9,163 nt of DNA from Bacteroidales bacterium UBA1189 (GTDB taxonomy: Bacteria > Bacteroidota > Bacteroidia > Bacteroidales > Bacteroidaceae): positions 38,068-47,230 of the forward strand of contig DBYJ01000011.1 of assembly GCA_002309805.1 (NCBI GenBank). The letters run 5' to 3'. Of this stretch, positions 1-5,587 are shown in pieces (within the stretch, counting starts at the first letter, position 1; the number at the start of each line of letters is the position of its first letter). Below the pieces are notes generated by a model. The model was given only the letters and a program-made list of their open reading frames with translations, had not been told where the DNA came from and did no database searches. Both the position numbers and the translations under genes were made by a program.

Positions 1-336
1 CTGCGCCGCATCATCCGCGACTACAATGCCGGCGCTTTCACCGCCCGCGAAACCATCCGTCAATGGCCCAAGGTCTGCGAGGCCGAGGAGAAATGGATAT
101 TCCCTTATCAGGAACAGGCCGACGTGATGTTCAACAGCGCCCTGCTCATCGAGTTTGCCGTGCTGCGCCTCCATGCCGAGCCCGTGCTGGCCAGCGTGCC
201 CAAGAACTGCCCTGAGTACAGCGAGGCCCACCGTCTGCTGCGCTTCATCCACTATTTCACCCCCGTGCCCGACAAGGAGATACCTCCAACCTCCCTCCTC
301 CGCGAGTTCGTCGGAGGCAGCAGCTTCAAGTACTGA
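1..336 (+). CDS. Nucleoside (uridine) kinase, C-terminal part only
   Basis: This is the last 111 codons of a gene whose start lies left of the window; the frame is open from base 1 to a TGA at 334-336. The fragment contains KWIFPYQEQADVMFNSAL and ends IPPTSLLREFVGGSSFKY. From memory, this is the conserved tail of the long Bacteroidetes nucleoside kinases that join a threonyl-tRNA-synthetase-like N-terminal region to a phosphoribulokinase/uridine kinase domain. Such enzymes phosphorylate uridine or cytidine in the cytoplasm for pyrimidine salvage. The Walker A motif would be upstream and cannot be checked here. No clear terminator follows: the only nearby hairpin, AAGCG/CGCTT at 424-439, has five pairs and no T-run. 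The family call is fairly sure; the exact substrate is not. Confidence 0.82.
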   Translation: MRRIIRDYNAGAFTARETIRQWPKVCEAEEKWIFPYQEQADVMFNSALLIEFAVLRLHAEPVLASVPKNCPEYSEAHRLLRFIHYFTPVPDKEIPPTSLLREFVGGSSFKY

Positions 337-436
337 TGGCATCCGAGACATCCCTGTTTCACGCTATGCCTGCGGAGTGGTAGAGAAGGCGGACGCAGTA
401 CGAACTATGTTTTTTCTGAATAAAAGCGTCGTTTCG

Positions 437-467
437 CTTGGATGGGTATCCATTTTCTGGAAGTTTG
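437..467 (+). promoter_or_regulatory. Weak candidate Bacteroidetes-type promoter for the HU gene
   Basis: CTTG at 437-440 resembles the -33 element TTTG (3 of 4). After a 19-bp spacer, GAAGTTTG at 460-467 matches the -7 consensus TAnnTTTG at 5 of 6 informative bases. If it is used, transcription would begin near 474 and the 21-bp repeat array would lie in the untranslated leader. Such partial matches occur by chance, so this is only a candidate. Confidence 0.25.
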
Positions 468-485
468 ATGCAATTTTTAATCGTC

Positions 486-569
486 GCCCACGTTTATATA
501 AAAGAGCCTCGCGTTTAAATAGGAGTGCCCCATGTTTATATAAAAGTGGCCCACGCTTATAAACGCAGC
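486..569 (+). repeat. Four tandem 21-bp units ahead of the HU-winged-helix gene
   Basis: Units begin at 486, 507, 528 and 549. The AT-rich cores start at 491 (CGTTTATATAAAAG), 512 (CGTTTAAATAGGAG), 533 (TGTTTATATAAAAG) and 554 (CGCTTATAAACG), exactly 21 bp apart. The cores are separated by GC-rich joints such as GTGGCCCAC. Units 1 and 3 carry the perfect 10-bp palindrome TTTATATAAA, and units 2 and 4 keep shorter palindromes (TTTAAA, TTATAA). A 21-bp spacing is two helical turns, so all cores face the same side of the DNA. The array ends 29 bp before the start codon at 599. It could be a set of operator sites, or leader sequence if transcription starts upstream. Confidence 0.85.
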
Positions 570-598
570 TTGAACAGAATTATTTCATAACAACGAAT

Positions 599-1228
599 AT
601 GGCCATAGAATATGATTTCAAGAAACTCCCCCGTTCGTCAGGGAGTGGGGAAGAGTCGGAGCGGATTTTTCCGCAGGTTGTCACGTTGAAAACCATCTCC
701 TTTGCCGAATTGGTTGATGAGATTGAACAAGCCACTTCCTACACGGCTGGCGACCTGAGGGGGATGATGGCGGCCGTGGCGCAGTATGCTGCCATGCACC
801 TTAATGCCAGCGAGCATGTGGAGCTGGAGGGGCTTGGGACGCTAAGCGTCAGCATCGCCTGCAACAAGGACGACGAGGGCCGCACCCCAGTCATCACCTC
901 ACCCCGTCAGGTGAAACCACACCACCTGCACGTCAGTCGTGTGAACCTTGTTGCCAAGCCTTCTTTCATAAAGCAGCTTAAGGGGCCTTTTGTCCGTTCC
1001 AAGAACCGTTTCCCCTCCAATGCCGAGAGGGATGTCCCCATGCCTGCCGAGCGCCGCACTCTCCTTATGGAACACCTTGAGGCGCACGGTTGCATCAGCA
1101 TCAGCACCTATATGCAGCTCACCCATCTGAGCCGTTACCATGCCTCCATCGAGCTGAAAGCCTTTGCCGCCGAGGGCATTATCAAACGCTATGGAACCTC
1201 AACCCATTCAGTATATATAAAAGCATAA
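599..1228 (+). CDS. HU-family DNA-binding protein with C-terminal winged-helix domain
   Basis: The 209-residue protein has two parts. Residues 1-125 resemble the HU-like domain of Bacteroidetes histone-like proteins (SFAELVDEIEQATSYTAGDLRGMMAAVAQYAAMHL, then VELEGLGTLSVSIAC, then a basic strand region around 100-125). After a linker, residues 148-209 look like a winged helix: helix, ISISTYMQLTHLSRYHASIELKAFAAEGIIKRYG, then a final strand VYIKA. This layout fits the HU-HIG class, HU fused to a winged helix, and differs from the roughly 90-residue housekeeping HU. It probably binds DNA as a dimer in the nucleoid or as a local regulator. No Shine-Dalgarno sequence precedes the ATG, which is usual in this phylum. 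The four 21-bp repeats just upstream make self-regulation plausible, and a flavodoxin gene follows after 11 bp. The fold is well supported; the target is unknown. Confidence 0.85.
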   Translation: MAIEYDFKKLPRSSGSGEESERIFPQVVTLKTISFAELVDEIEQATSYTAGDLRGMMAAVAQYAAMHLNASEHVELEGLGTLSVSIACNKDDEGRTPVITSPRQVKPHHLHVSRVNLVAKPSFIKQLKGPFVRSKNRFPSNAERDVPMPAERRTLLMEHLEAHGCISISTYMQLTHLSRYHASIELKAFAAEGIIKRYGTSTHSVYIKA

Positions 1229-1239
1229 GAAACTCGAAG

Positions 1240-1887
1240 ATGAAAAAGATTATTATTATCGACGGAGGTCCGCGGAAGAATTTCAATACGGCATCGATGT
1301 TGCAGAAGTTTGCCGAAGGCGCAAGGGCTGTGAGCAATCTGATTGAAGTGAATACTGTACGCCTGTATGACCTTAACTATAAGGGCTGCATGTCGTGCAT
1401 GGCGTGCAAGATTAAGGGCAAGGCCGCGAACGTATGCAAGTTCAAGGATGCCTTGACGCCCGTGCTGGAAGAGATAGCTGATGCCGACGGGCTGGTGCTG
1501 GGCTCGCCGATATACTTTGGCGACGTGACGGGTCAGATGCGCGCTTTCCTGGAGCGTCTGGCCTTCCCCTGGCTCTCGTACAACAACTATAGCCTGACTG
1601 CCCCCAAGCGTATGCCTGTGGTGCTGATGGAGACAATGAACGGCCTTCCTGAGCGGAACAACAGCCAGGGCTACGGCTCGATGGAATCCTGCATAGCTAT
1701 TGCTCTCGGCAAACCGGAGCACGTCGTTGCCTACAACACCTATCAGGTAAAGAACTACGACCGCTACGAATTGGCCAGCTTTTCCGAGGAGGCCAAGCGC
1801 CACTATCGCGACGAACATTGGGAGCAGGATCTTCAGAAAGCTTACGATGCCGGCAGGCGCATGGCTGAAAGTTTGTTGCAGAATTGA
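1240..1887 (+). CDS. Flavodoxin-fold NAD(P)H-dependent reductase with Cys cluster
   Basis: A 215-residue cytoplasmic protein beginning MKKIIIIDGGPRKNFNT, the first strand and FMN phosphate loop of the NADPH-dependent FMN reductase/flavodoxin-2 fold. Residues 50-66 hold CMSCMAC plus a fourth Cys (Cys50, 53, 56, 66; CX2CX2CX9C), similar to but longer than the CX2CX2CX4-7C cluster site of iron-sulfur flavoproteins. LVLGSPIYFGDVTGQMRAFLERL near residues 87-109 is the second flavin-contact segment. The open frame extends back to 1090, but that part overlaps the HU gene; the ATG at 1240 places the fold start correctly. It likely moves electrons from NAD(P)H via FMN to quinones, other small acceptors or a partner protein. 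It follows the HU gene by 11 bp, so the two may be co-transcribed. Whether the Cys residues bind an Fe-S cluster is inference. Confidence 0.87.
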   Translation: MKKIIIIDGGPRKNFNTASMLQKFAEGARAVSNLIEVNTVRLYDLNYKGCMSCMACKIKGKAANVCKFKDALTPVLEEIADADGLVLGSPIYFGDVTGQMRAFLERLAFPWLSYNNYSLTAPKRMPVVLMETMNGLPERNNSQGYGSMESCIAIALGKPEHVVAYNTYQVKNYDRYELASFSEEAKRHYRDEHWEQDLQKAYDAGRRMAESLLQN

Positions 1888-1935
1888 AGAGGGTCGTCGA
1901 ATTGTTATGCGTTAAACCATAATTAGAAAAAGGAG

Positions 1936-2121
1936 ATGAACAAAAGGCAAAAATTTCAGGTGGGCTTAGCGGTTTTATTCCTGATTCTCTTCGTCGTCTG
2001 GTTGATTATTAAGGTTCCTGCATATTCGAGGATTCTTGGATTACTCTCAAATGGTCTGGGTTTTTTGAGCATGGTTCTCTCCTATAAGGCAGAAGAGAAG
2101 AACAAAAAGGACAGAGATTGA
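1936..2121 (+). CDS. Small two-helix inner-membrane protein, unknown function
   Basis: A 61-residue protein. It starts with a basic stretch (MNKRQKFQ) and has a strongly hydrophobic segment at about 9-26 (VGLAVLFLILFVVWLIIK). A second, weaker hydrophobic segment lies at about 31-49, and the tail KAEEKNKKDRD is charged. The likely topology is both ends in the cytoplasm. AAAAAGGAG lies directly against the ATG, which is unusually close for a ribosome binding site. The gene sits 48 bp after the flavodoxin gene and 26 bp before the MmcQ/YjbR gene, all on the same strand, and is richer in A+T than its neighbours. No family was recognised. It could be a regulator or stabiliser of a membrane complex, but nothing in the sequence shows this. 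That it is a real gene is likely from the clean membrane-protein profile. Confidence 0.6.
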   Translation: MNKRQKFQVGLAVLFLILFVVWLIIKVPAYSRILGLLSNGLGFLSMVLSYKAEEKNKKDRD

Positions 2122-2147
2122 CTAATATTGAAATTTGACAACTCTGA

Positions 2148-2498
2148 GTGAATATAGAGGATTATCGCGAGTTTTGCCTATCCATAGGTGCTGACGTAGA
2201 GGAGAAACTACCCTTCACGGCATTCAAGTATGCCAGTGGCGTGCTCGTCTTCTATGTTCATGGCCACATGTTCTCTTTCTTTAATTGTGACCATTTCATA
2301 GTCATCACGTTGAAATGCCAGCCTGAGCGCATCGAAGAGCTGCGGGCAAATAACGGCTGCATCACCAGGCCGTTCAATATGTCGCCCAAGTATTGGATTG
2401 GCATCAACCCTGACACAGCTCCTGATGATTTGCTGAAGGAATTGACACGGAACTCATACGAGATTGTAAAAGCGAAGTATAAGAAAAACAAGTTATAA
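2148..2498 (+). CDS. MmcQ/YjbR family protein (DUF419)
   Basis: A 116-residue protein matching the MmcQ/YjbR fold along its whole length: MNIEDYREFCLSIGADVEEKLPF at the N-terminus, VLVFYVHGHMFSFF in the middle, ITLKCQPERIEELR at about 53-66, the NMSPKYWIGINPD segment near 77-89, and a final helix LLKELTRNSYEIVKAKYKKNK. Such proteins have a CyaY-like fold and are thought to bind DNA, but their cellular role is poorly defined. The start is GTG. An in-frame TGA lies immediately before it (2145-2147), so no earlier start is possible, and MNIEDYREFC matches where this family usually begins. The next gene starts 1 bp after the stop, which suggests a shared transcript with the lipoprotein gene. Family membership is confident; function is not. 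Confidence 0.85.
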   Translation: MNIEDYREFCLSIGADVEEKLPFTAFKYASGVLVFYVHGHMFSFFNCDHFIVITLKCQPERIEELRANNGCITRPFNMSPKYWIGINPDTAPDDLLKELTRNSYEIVKAKYKKNKL

Positions 2499-2499
2499 C

Positions 2500-3423
2500 A
2501 TGAAAAAAAGTCTATTTGCTTTTTTAGCGTTGCTGGCCTTTGTTGCCTGCACGGGCAAGCCGAAAGAGGCTGCTCAGAATTGCGCGGAAGGCGTCGAAGT
2601 CGCCTTCGAGGTGGGGAAGAACTACTTCTTCAAGAACGGTTCGGCCGTTTTACCCATAAATCCGAAGATTACCTCTGAAACCGAGTTCAACAAACTCTTC
2701 GGTATGGCTACGACGATGGGGCAGGAGGGCAGACCGACTCCCATTGACTTCACGGAGCAGTTCGTGCTGGCCATAGTGCTACCTGTGACGGACGTAGAGA
2801 CTGAAATCCATCCCCTGAAGGTTGAGGCAAGGGGCGATTCGCTCTTTTATTCCTACGAGGTAAGGACGGGCGAAAAGCAATCGTTCAGCATCCAGCCCGT
2901 TTCCATCATCATTCTTGACAAGCAGTATGAGAATAAGGAGGTTGTGCTTATAAACGCGCAGGAGACCGCTTGCCTGCTTGCCATTGACCGCTATCTGATA
3001 CAGGAAATCGGATGCCGCTATGCCAAGGGCGAACATTGTGTTCCCATCCACAGCATCGTAGGCGTTGACAATCGGAATGCTGAGGACATCCTCGTGTGGG
3101 GCGATTTCTGGGTGTTCAACTACAATCAGGTGGGCGACACGCTGAAGTGTGTTTCAGGGGGCAGTCATCCTGGGCTGATGCACGTCAGGCAGACGGAGAA
3201 GGGCTTCGAGGTGACGGGCTTCGACCAAGTGGAAGACGGCTCCAATTACTTGCCAACAGCCCAGAAAATCTTTGGCGAGAGGTATGAGGCTTTCCATGCC
3301 GTCAACAGCGACGAACAAAAAAGAGAGGTGTTAAGGGCCGAGGTGCTTGCCGACTATGTCAAGGCGCATAGTCTTGCCGTCACCATGTATCAGGACTTCG
3401 GCTGGCCGGCAAAGAAACTTTAA
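2500..3423 (+). CDS. Predicted lipoprotein of unknown function
   Basis: A 307-residue protein with a lipoprotein signal: MKKSLFAFLALLAFVAC, then TGK, with Cys17 as the likely lipidated residue. Residues about 45-150 (ITSETEFNKLFG, PIDFTEQFVLAIVLP, SIIILDK) weakly recall the PrcB C-terminal type of beta domain, a guess from pattern only. Residues about 160-307 form a second region (AIDRYLIQEIG, EDILVWGDFWVFNYNQVGDTLKCVSGGSHPGLMHV, YVKAHSLAVTMYQDFGWPAKKL). I associate this with uncharacterised Bacteroides/Prevotella proteins; its alternating strands and conserved W, F and G residues suggest an NTF2-like or similar ligand-binding fold. It probably sits on the periplasmic face of a membrane. It follows the MmcQ/YjbR gene by 1 bp and is the last plus-strand gene before the convergent junction. 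No enzyme function can be assigned. Confidence 0.7.
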   Translation: MKKSLFAFLALLAFVACTGKPKEAAQNCAEGVEVAFEVGKNYFFKNGSAVLPINPKITSETEFNKLFGMATTMGQEGRPTPIDFTEQFVLAIVLPVTDVETEIHPLKVEARGDSLFYSYEVRTGEKQSFSIQPVSIIILDKQYENKEVVLINAQETACLLAIDRYLIQEIGCRYAKGEHCVPIHSIVGVDNRNAEDILVWGDFWVFNYNQVGDTLKCVSGGSHPGLMHVRQTEKGFEVTGFDQVEDGSNYLPTAQKIFGERYEAFHAVNSDEQKREVLRAEVLADYVKAHSLAVTMYQDFGWPAKKL

Positions 3424-3430
3424 GTATTTT

Positions 3431-3590
3431 GACTGACAGACTACAGACTCTCTTTTTAGACTTTCAGACTTTTAGACTAACAGACTATCAGATGAATGTT
3501 TCGTGGACGGCGCAGTTGCAGGTCTTTTATCTGTCAGTCTGTTAGTCTGATAGTCTGTTAGTCTTGAACCGTCTGCAGTCTGAAGTCTGG
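3431..3590. repeat. Octamer inverted-repeat element between convergent genes, probable two-way terminator
   Basis: The left arm has four 8-bp units at 3458-3489 (AGACTTTC, AGACTTTT, AGACTAAC, AGACTATC). The right arm has four units at 3531-3562 (CTGTCAGT, CTGTTAGT, CTGATAGT, CTGTTAGT) in inverted orientation. A perfect 19-bp inverted repeat joins 3474-3492 (AGACTAACAGACTATCAGA) to 3546-3564. Further AGACT copies at 3431-3449 can pair imperfectly with GTCTG/AGTCT copies at 3571-3588. About 38 bp in the centre (3493-3530) is not repetitive. Because the units repeat, several pairing registers are possible. The element fills the gap between two genes that converge, so a two-way terminator is likely; dispersed copies elsewhere are also possible. 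Confidence 0.75.
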
Positions 3591-3612
3591 GTGATTTGCC
3601 CGCTTGCCCGCC

Positions 3613-4944
3613 CTATCTGGCTTCGAACTCTATTTGTTGGCCCAGCAGGATGTGGTCGCTCACGATTTGTATGTCGCTTCCGTCGGCCTGCGGGGCAGCT
3701 GGAATCTCTACGACGATTTCTTCGTCAGGCAGCAGCCCACGCAGCGAGGTCGCTGAACGAGTGGTGCCGATGGCAAACCACGCATCGCGATAGAGCGGCG
3801 CGACACCCTCGTTGGCCACGTGCAGACGAGTGGTAGATCCGTCAGTTTCACATTTTCGAACGACAAACCGATAGCCTGTAGCCATAGAGCCCTCGCGGAA
3901 CCGCTCGGGAGTAGCCACGTCTCCACGCGGCGCATCGTTGGAAATCATGAAGGTGATGTGGTATTTGGCGGCTTGTTCGGCCCAGGTATGCCCATAGAGA
4001 CCATCGGGGTTTAGGAAATTCCGTTGGTCGTTGGAGGAGTAATAGCTGATTTCGCCTCCGCAAACGCCTTGCTGCCAGCGTGTGCCTTGTCCGATGGCGT
4101 TCCAGCAACGCTCGTTGAATCCTCCGCCGCTGATGAGCTCGTGGGACTTGTGCATGAATGAGTCGTCGAACGAGCCGAAATGCATGGCTTGCAGCGTCGG
4201 CTCATCGACGACGGGCGAATAGCGTCGGTCGCCCGCATTGATGGATACTGCCCATGGGATATCTTTCATCACGGTGTCCATGTGTTCGTAGAACTGTTTC
4301 TGGAAGGCTTTGGACGGGAAGTTCCTACCCAGTTCCAGCTGGGTACCGTAGATGTGATATTCCGACCAATGGCCGAAACCTACTTCAAGGAAAGCCAGCC
4401 GTGGGTCGTGGGCATAGCGACGGGCAAAATCGGTGTAGAACTGAAGCGTGAACCGTTGTAGCTCGGCATTGCGCCAGTCGGCGTACCATGTGGGCCCGTC
4501 GTTGTTGGGGTTTTCGGCAAAGGTCTCGTCATAACCTTGCTGTTGTTTGATGTAGGCAGGTACGGCCGTCGTCCCACGCTGGCCGTCTACATCCCTGTTC
4601 GACGGGTATTCGTAGCGGAAGCGGGCGATAAGCTGATGCCCACGACTGGCAACATCGTCCAACACACGGTCGAACCAGCTCCAGTCGTACTCGATGGTGC
4701 CGTCCTCACGACAACCCGTGACGACTCTCGATGGCAGGCAGTAGGAGAATTCGAGCTGAATGGCCTGACCGTAGGCATCATGAAGACGCCGTGCTGTTTC
4801 GGGCCACAACACCAGTCCCGTCATGGGCTGGGGATGGGTGATTTCTCTCTTCAGTTCTACTGGCAGCCAAGTCTGTTCCTCATGCGCTGAAAACGCAGTC
4901 GGCATCCATAGGGTTACCCACAAGAGAAGCAAAACGGTCATCAT
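3613..4944 (-). CDS. Secreted DUF4832-like TIM-barrel protein, possible glycoside hydrolase
   Basis: A 443-residue protein with an N-terminal hydrophobic signal (MMTVLLLLWVTLWMPTAFSA, cleavage near residue 20) that lacks the usual basic residues. The body resembles DUF4832-type proteins, which look like glycoside-hydrolase TIM barrels. Features are WFDRVLDDVASRGHQLIARFRYEYP at about 90-114, LAFLEVGFGHWSEYHIYG at 183-200 and CGGEISYY at 295-302. Glu195 and Glu298 occupy positions that could be acid/base and nucleophile, but this is inference from layout. Residues about 355-443 form a beta-rich C-terminal domain, as is common for accessory domains. It probably acts in the periplasm or at the surface on a polysaccharide. 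It lies 19 bp after the second flavodoxin gene and probably shares its transcript, though no functional link is obvious. The stop (TAG) faces the octamer element. Confidence 0.72.
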   Translation of the reverse strand: MMTVLLLLWVTLWMPTAFSAHEEQTWLPVELKREITHPQPMTGLVLWPETARRLHDAYGQAIQLEFSYCLPSRVVTGCREDGTIEYDWSWFDRVLDDVASRGHQLIARFRYEYPSNRDVDGQRGTTAVPAYIKQQQGYDETFAENPNNDGPTWYADWRNAELQRFTLQFYTDFARRYAHDPRLAFLEVGFGHWSEYHIYGTQLELGRNFPSKAFQKQFYEHMDTVMKDIPWAVSINAGDRRYSPVVDEPTLQAMHFGSFDDSFMHKSHELISGGGFNERCWNAIGQGTRWQQGVCGGEISYYSSNDQRNFLNPDGLYGHTWAEQAAKYHITFMISNDAPRGDVATPERFREGSMATGYRFVVRKCETDGSTTRLHVANEGVAPLYRDAWFAIGTTRSATSLRGLLPDEEIVVEIPAAPQADGSDIQIVSDHILLGQQIEFEAR

Positions 4945-4963
4945 TACGATTGGCCTTTAGGCT

Positions 4964-5479
4964 TTACAGCTTTTCCGCCAGCGCCACGACTTTCTGCTTG
5001 GTTTCCTCGGATTTCTGTTCGTCGTTCTTGGCTGTGACAACGCCCATGTTTTCAGCACCCCAGTAGTTGCAGATGTCACGGAATTCGGCTGTGGCTCCGT
5101 TATAAACACCTGGGGAGTATGACGACATCAGAAGGGCCATCTTCACGACGTTGGCAGGCTTGTTCACGCAGTACATACGCTGGATGGGGGCCTGGATCTG
5201 GGCATTGAGCGTGAAGTAGTAGATGGGAGCAGCCAGCACCAGAGCCTCTGCTTCGGCCATCAGGGGATAGAGTTCCTGCATGTCGTCCTTCTGGATGCAG
5301 GCGCCATTGCCCCTAGTGTGGCAGTACTCACAAGCCAGACAGCCGGCAATCTTCTTCTTTGACACGTTTACCAATGTTACTTCATGACCTGCTGCCTCGG
5401 CAGCCTTCTTGTACTCTTCCGCCATCCAGGCGGTGTTGCCGTTCGCACGTGGCGAGGATTGTAAAATCAGAACTTTCAT
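4964..5479 (-). CDS. Flavodoxin-fold NAD(P)H-dependent reductase with Cys cluster
   Basis: A 171-residue cytoplasmic protein starting MKVLILQSSPRANGNTAWMA. SSPRANGNT (residues 8-16) is the typical phosphate-binding loop of flavodoxin-2/FMN-reductase enzymes. Cys47, 50, 53 and 61 (GCLACEYCHTRGNGAC; CX2CX2CX7C) fit the cluster site of iron-sulfur flavoproteins, and KDDM follows as usual in this group. LVLAAPIYYFTLNAQIQAPIQRMY is the second FMN-contact segment. The frame extends back to 5557 but would run through the terminator hairpin; the ATG at 5479 places the fold start correctly. Likely role: NAD(P)H-driven, FMN-mediated reduction of quinones or other small acceptors. It is separated from the upstream amidohydrolase/cupin operon by a terminator and has its own promoter-like element. 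It is a distant relative of the reductase at 1240-1887 but about 44 residues shorter. Confidence 0.88.
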   Translation of the reverse strand: MKVLILQSSPRANGNTAWMAEEYKKAAEAAGHEVTLVNVSKKKIAGCLACEYCHTRGNGACIQKDDMQELYPLMAEAEALVLAAPIYYFTLNAQIQAPIQRMYCVNKPANVVKMALLMSSYSPGVYNGATAEFRDICNYWGAENMGVVTAKNDEQKSEETKQKVVALAEKL

Positions 5480-5518
5480 GTTTTTTGTATTAGCTAAATG
5501 ATTCTTAAAATGTGTCTG

Positions 5519-5526
5519 CAAATCTA
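5519..5526 (-). promoter_or_regulatory. Perfect -7 element (TAGATTTG) ahead of the second flavodoxin gene
   Basis: Read on the minus strand, 5526-5519 is TAGATTTG, an exact match to the Bacteroidetes -7 consensus TAnnTTTG. It would start transcription about 33 nt before the ATG at 5479. No TTTG is present at the usual 19-21 bp upstream spacing; the nearest, at 5542-5539, is only 12 bp away and lies inside the terminator stem. So the -7 element is clear but the -33 element is missing or degenerate. Confidence 0.42.
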
Positions 5527-5532
5527 AGAAAA

Positions 5533-5567
5533 AAATCCCAAAGTGAGATATAATCACCTTGGGATTT
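5533..5567 (-). terminator. Strong hairpin terminator, active at least on the minus strand
   Basis: AAATCCCAAAGTGA (5533-5546) and TCACCTTGGGATTT (5554-5567) pair at 13 of 14 positions around a 7-base loop. On the minus strand the hairpin lies about 20 nt after the stop of the CMD-cupin gene and runs into a T-rich tract (ATTTTTTTCTT), so it should end that operon. On the plus strand it is followed by CTCTTTTTTT and could work there too, although no plus-strand gene approaches it. Confidence 0.85.
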
Positions 5568-5587
5568 CTCTTTTTTTAAGAATCTGT

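Noticed and set aside
424..439. Hairpin AAGCG/CGCTT as terminator of the nucleoside kinase gene
   Set aside because: Only five pairs with a 6-base loop and no following T-run; too weak to call.
155..562. A 135-codon plus-strand open frame covering the kinase end and the 21-bp repeats
   Set aside because: Its first part is an off-frame reading of the kinase gene and its last part is only the 21-bp repeat read as a 7-residue repeat. No family resemblance.
486..569. The 21-bp units as a small CRISPR array
   Set aside because: Units are adjacent with no spacers, differ from one another, and no cas gene is nearby.
1189..1818. A 209-codon minus-strand open frame
   Set aside because: Antisense to the flavodoxin-fold gene at 1240-1887, which has full family motifs; no motif seen in the minus-strand product.
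2130..2137. GAAATTTG as a -7 promoter element for the MmcQ/YjbR gene
   Set aside because: Matches 5 of 6 informative bases but has no TTTG at the right distance, and the gene is only 26 bp behind a co-directed gene.
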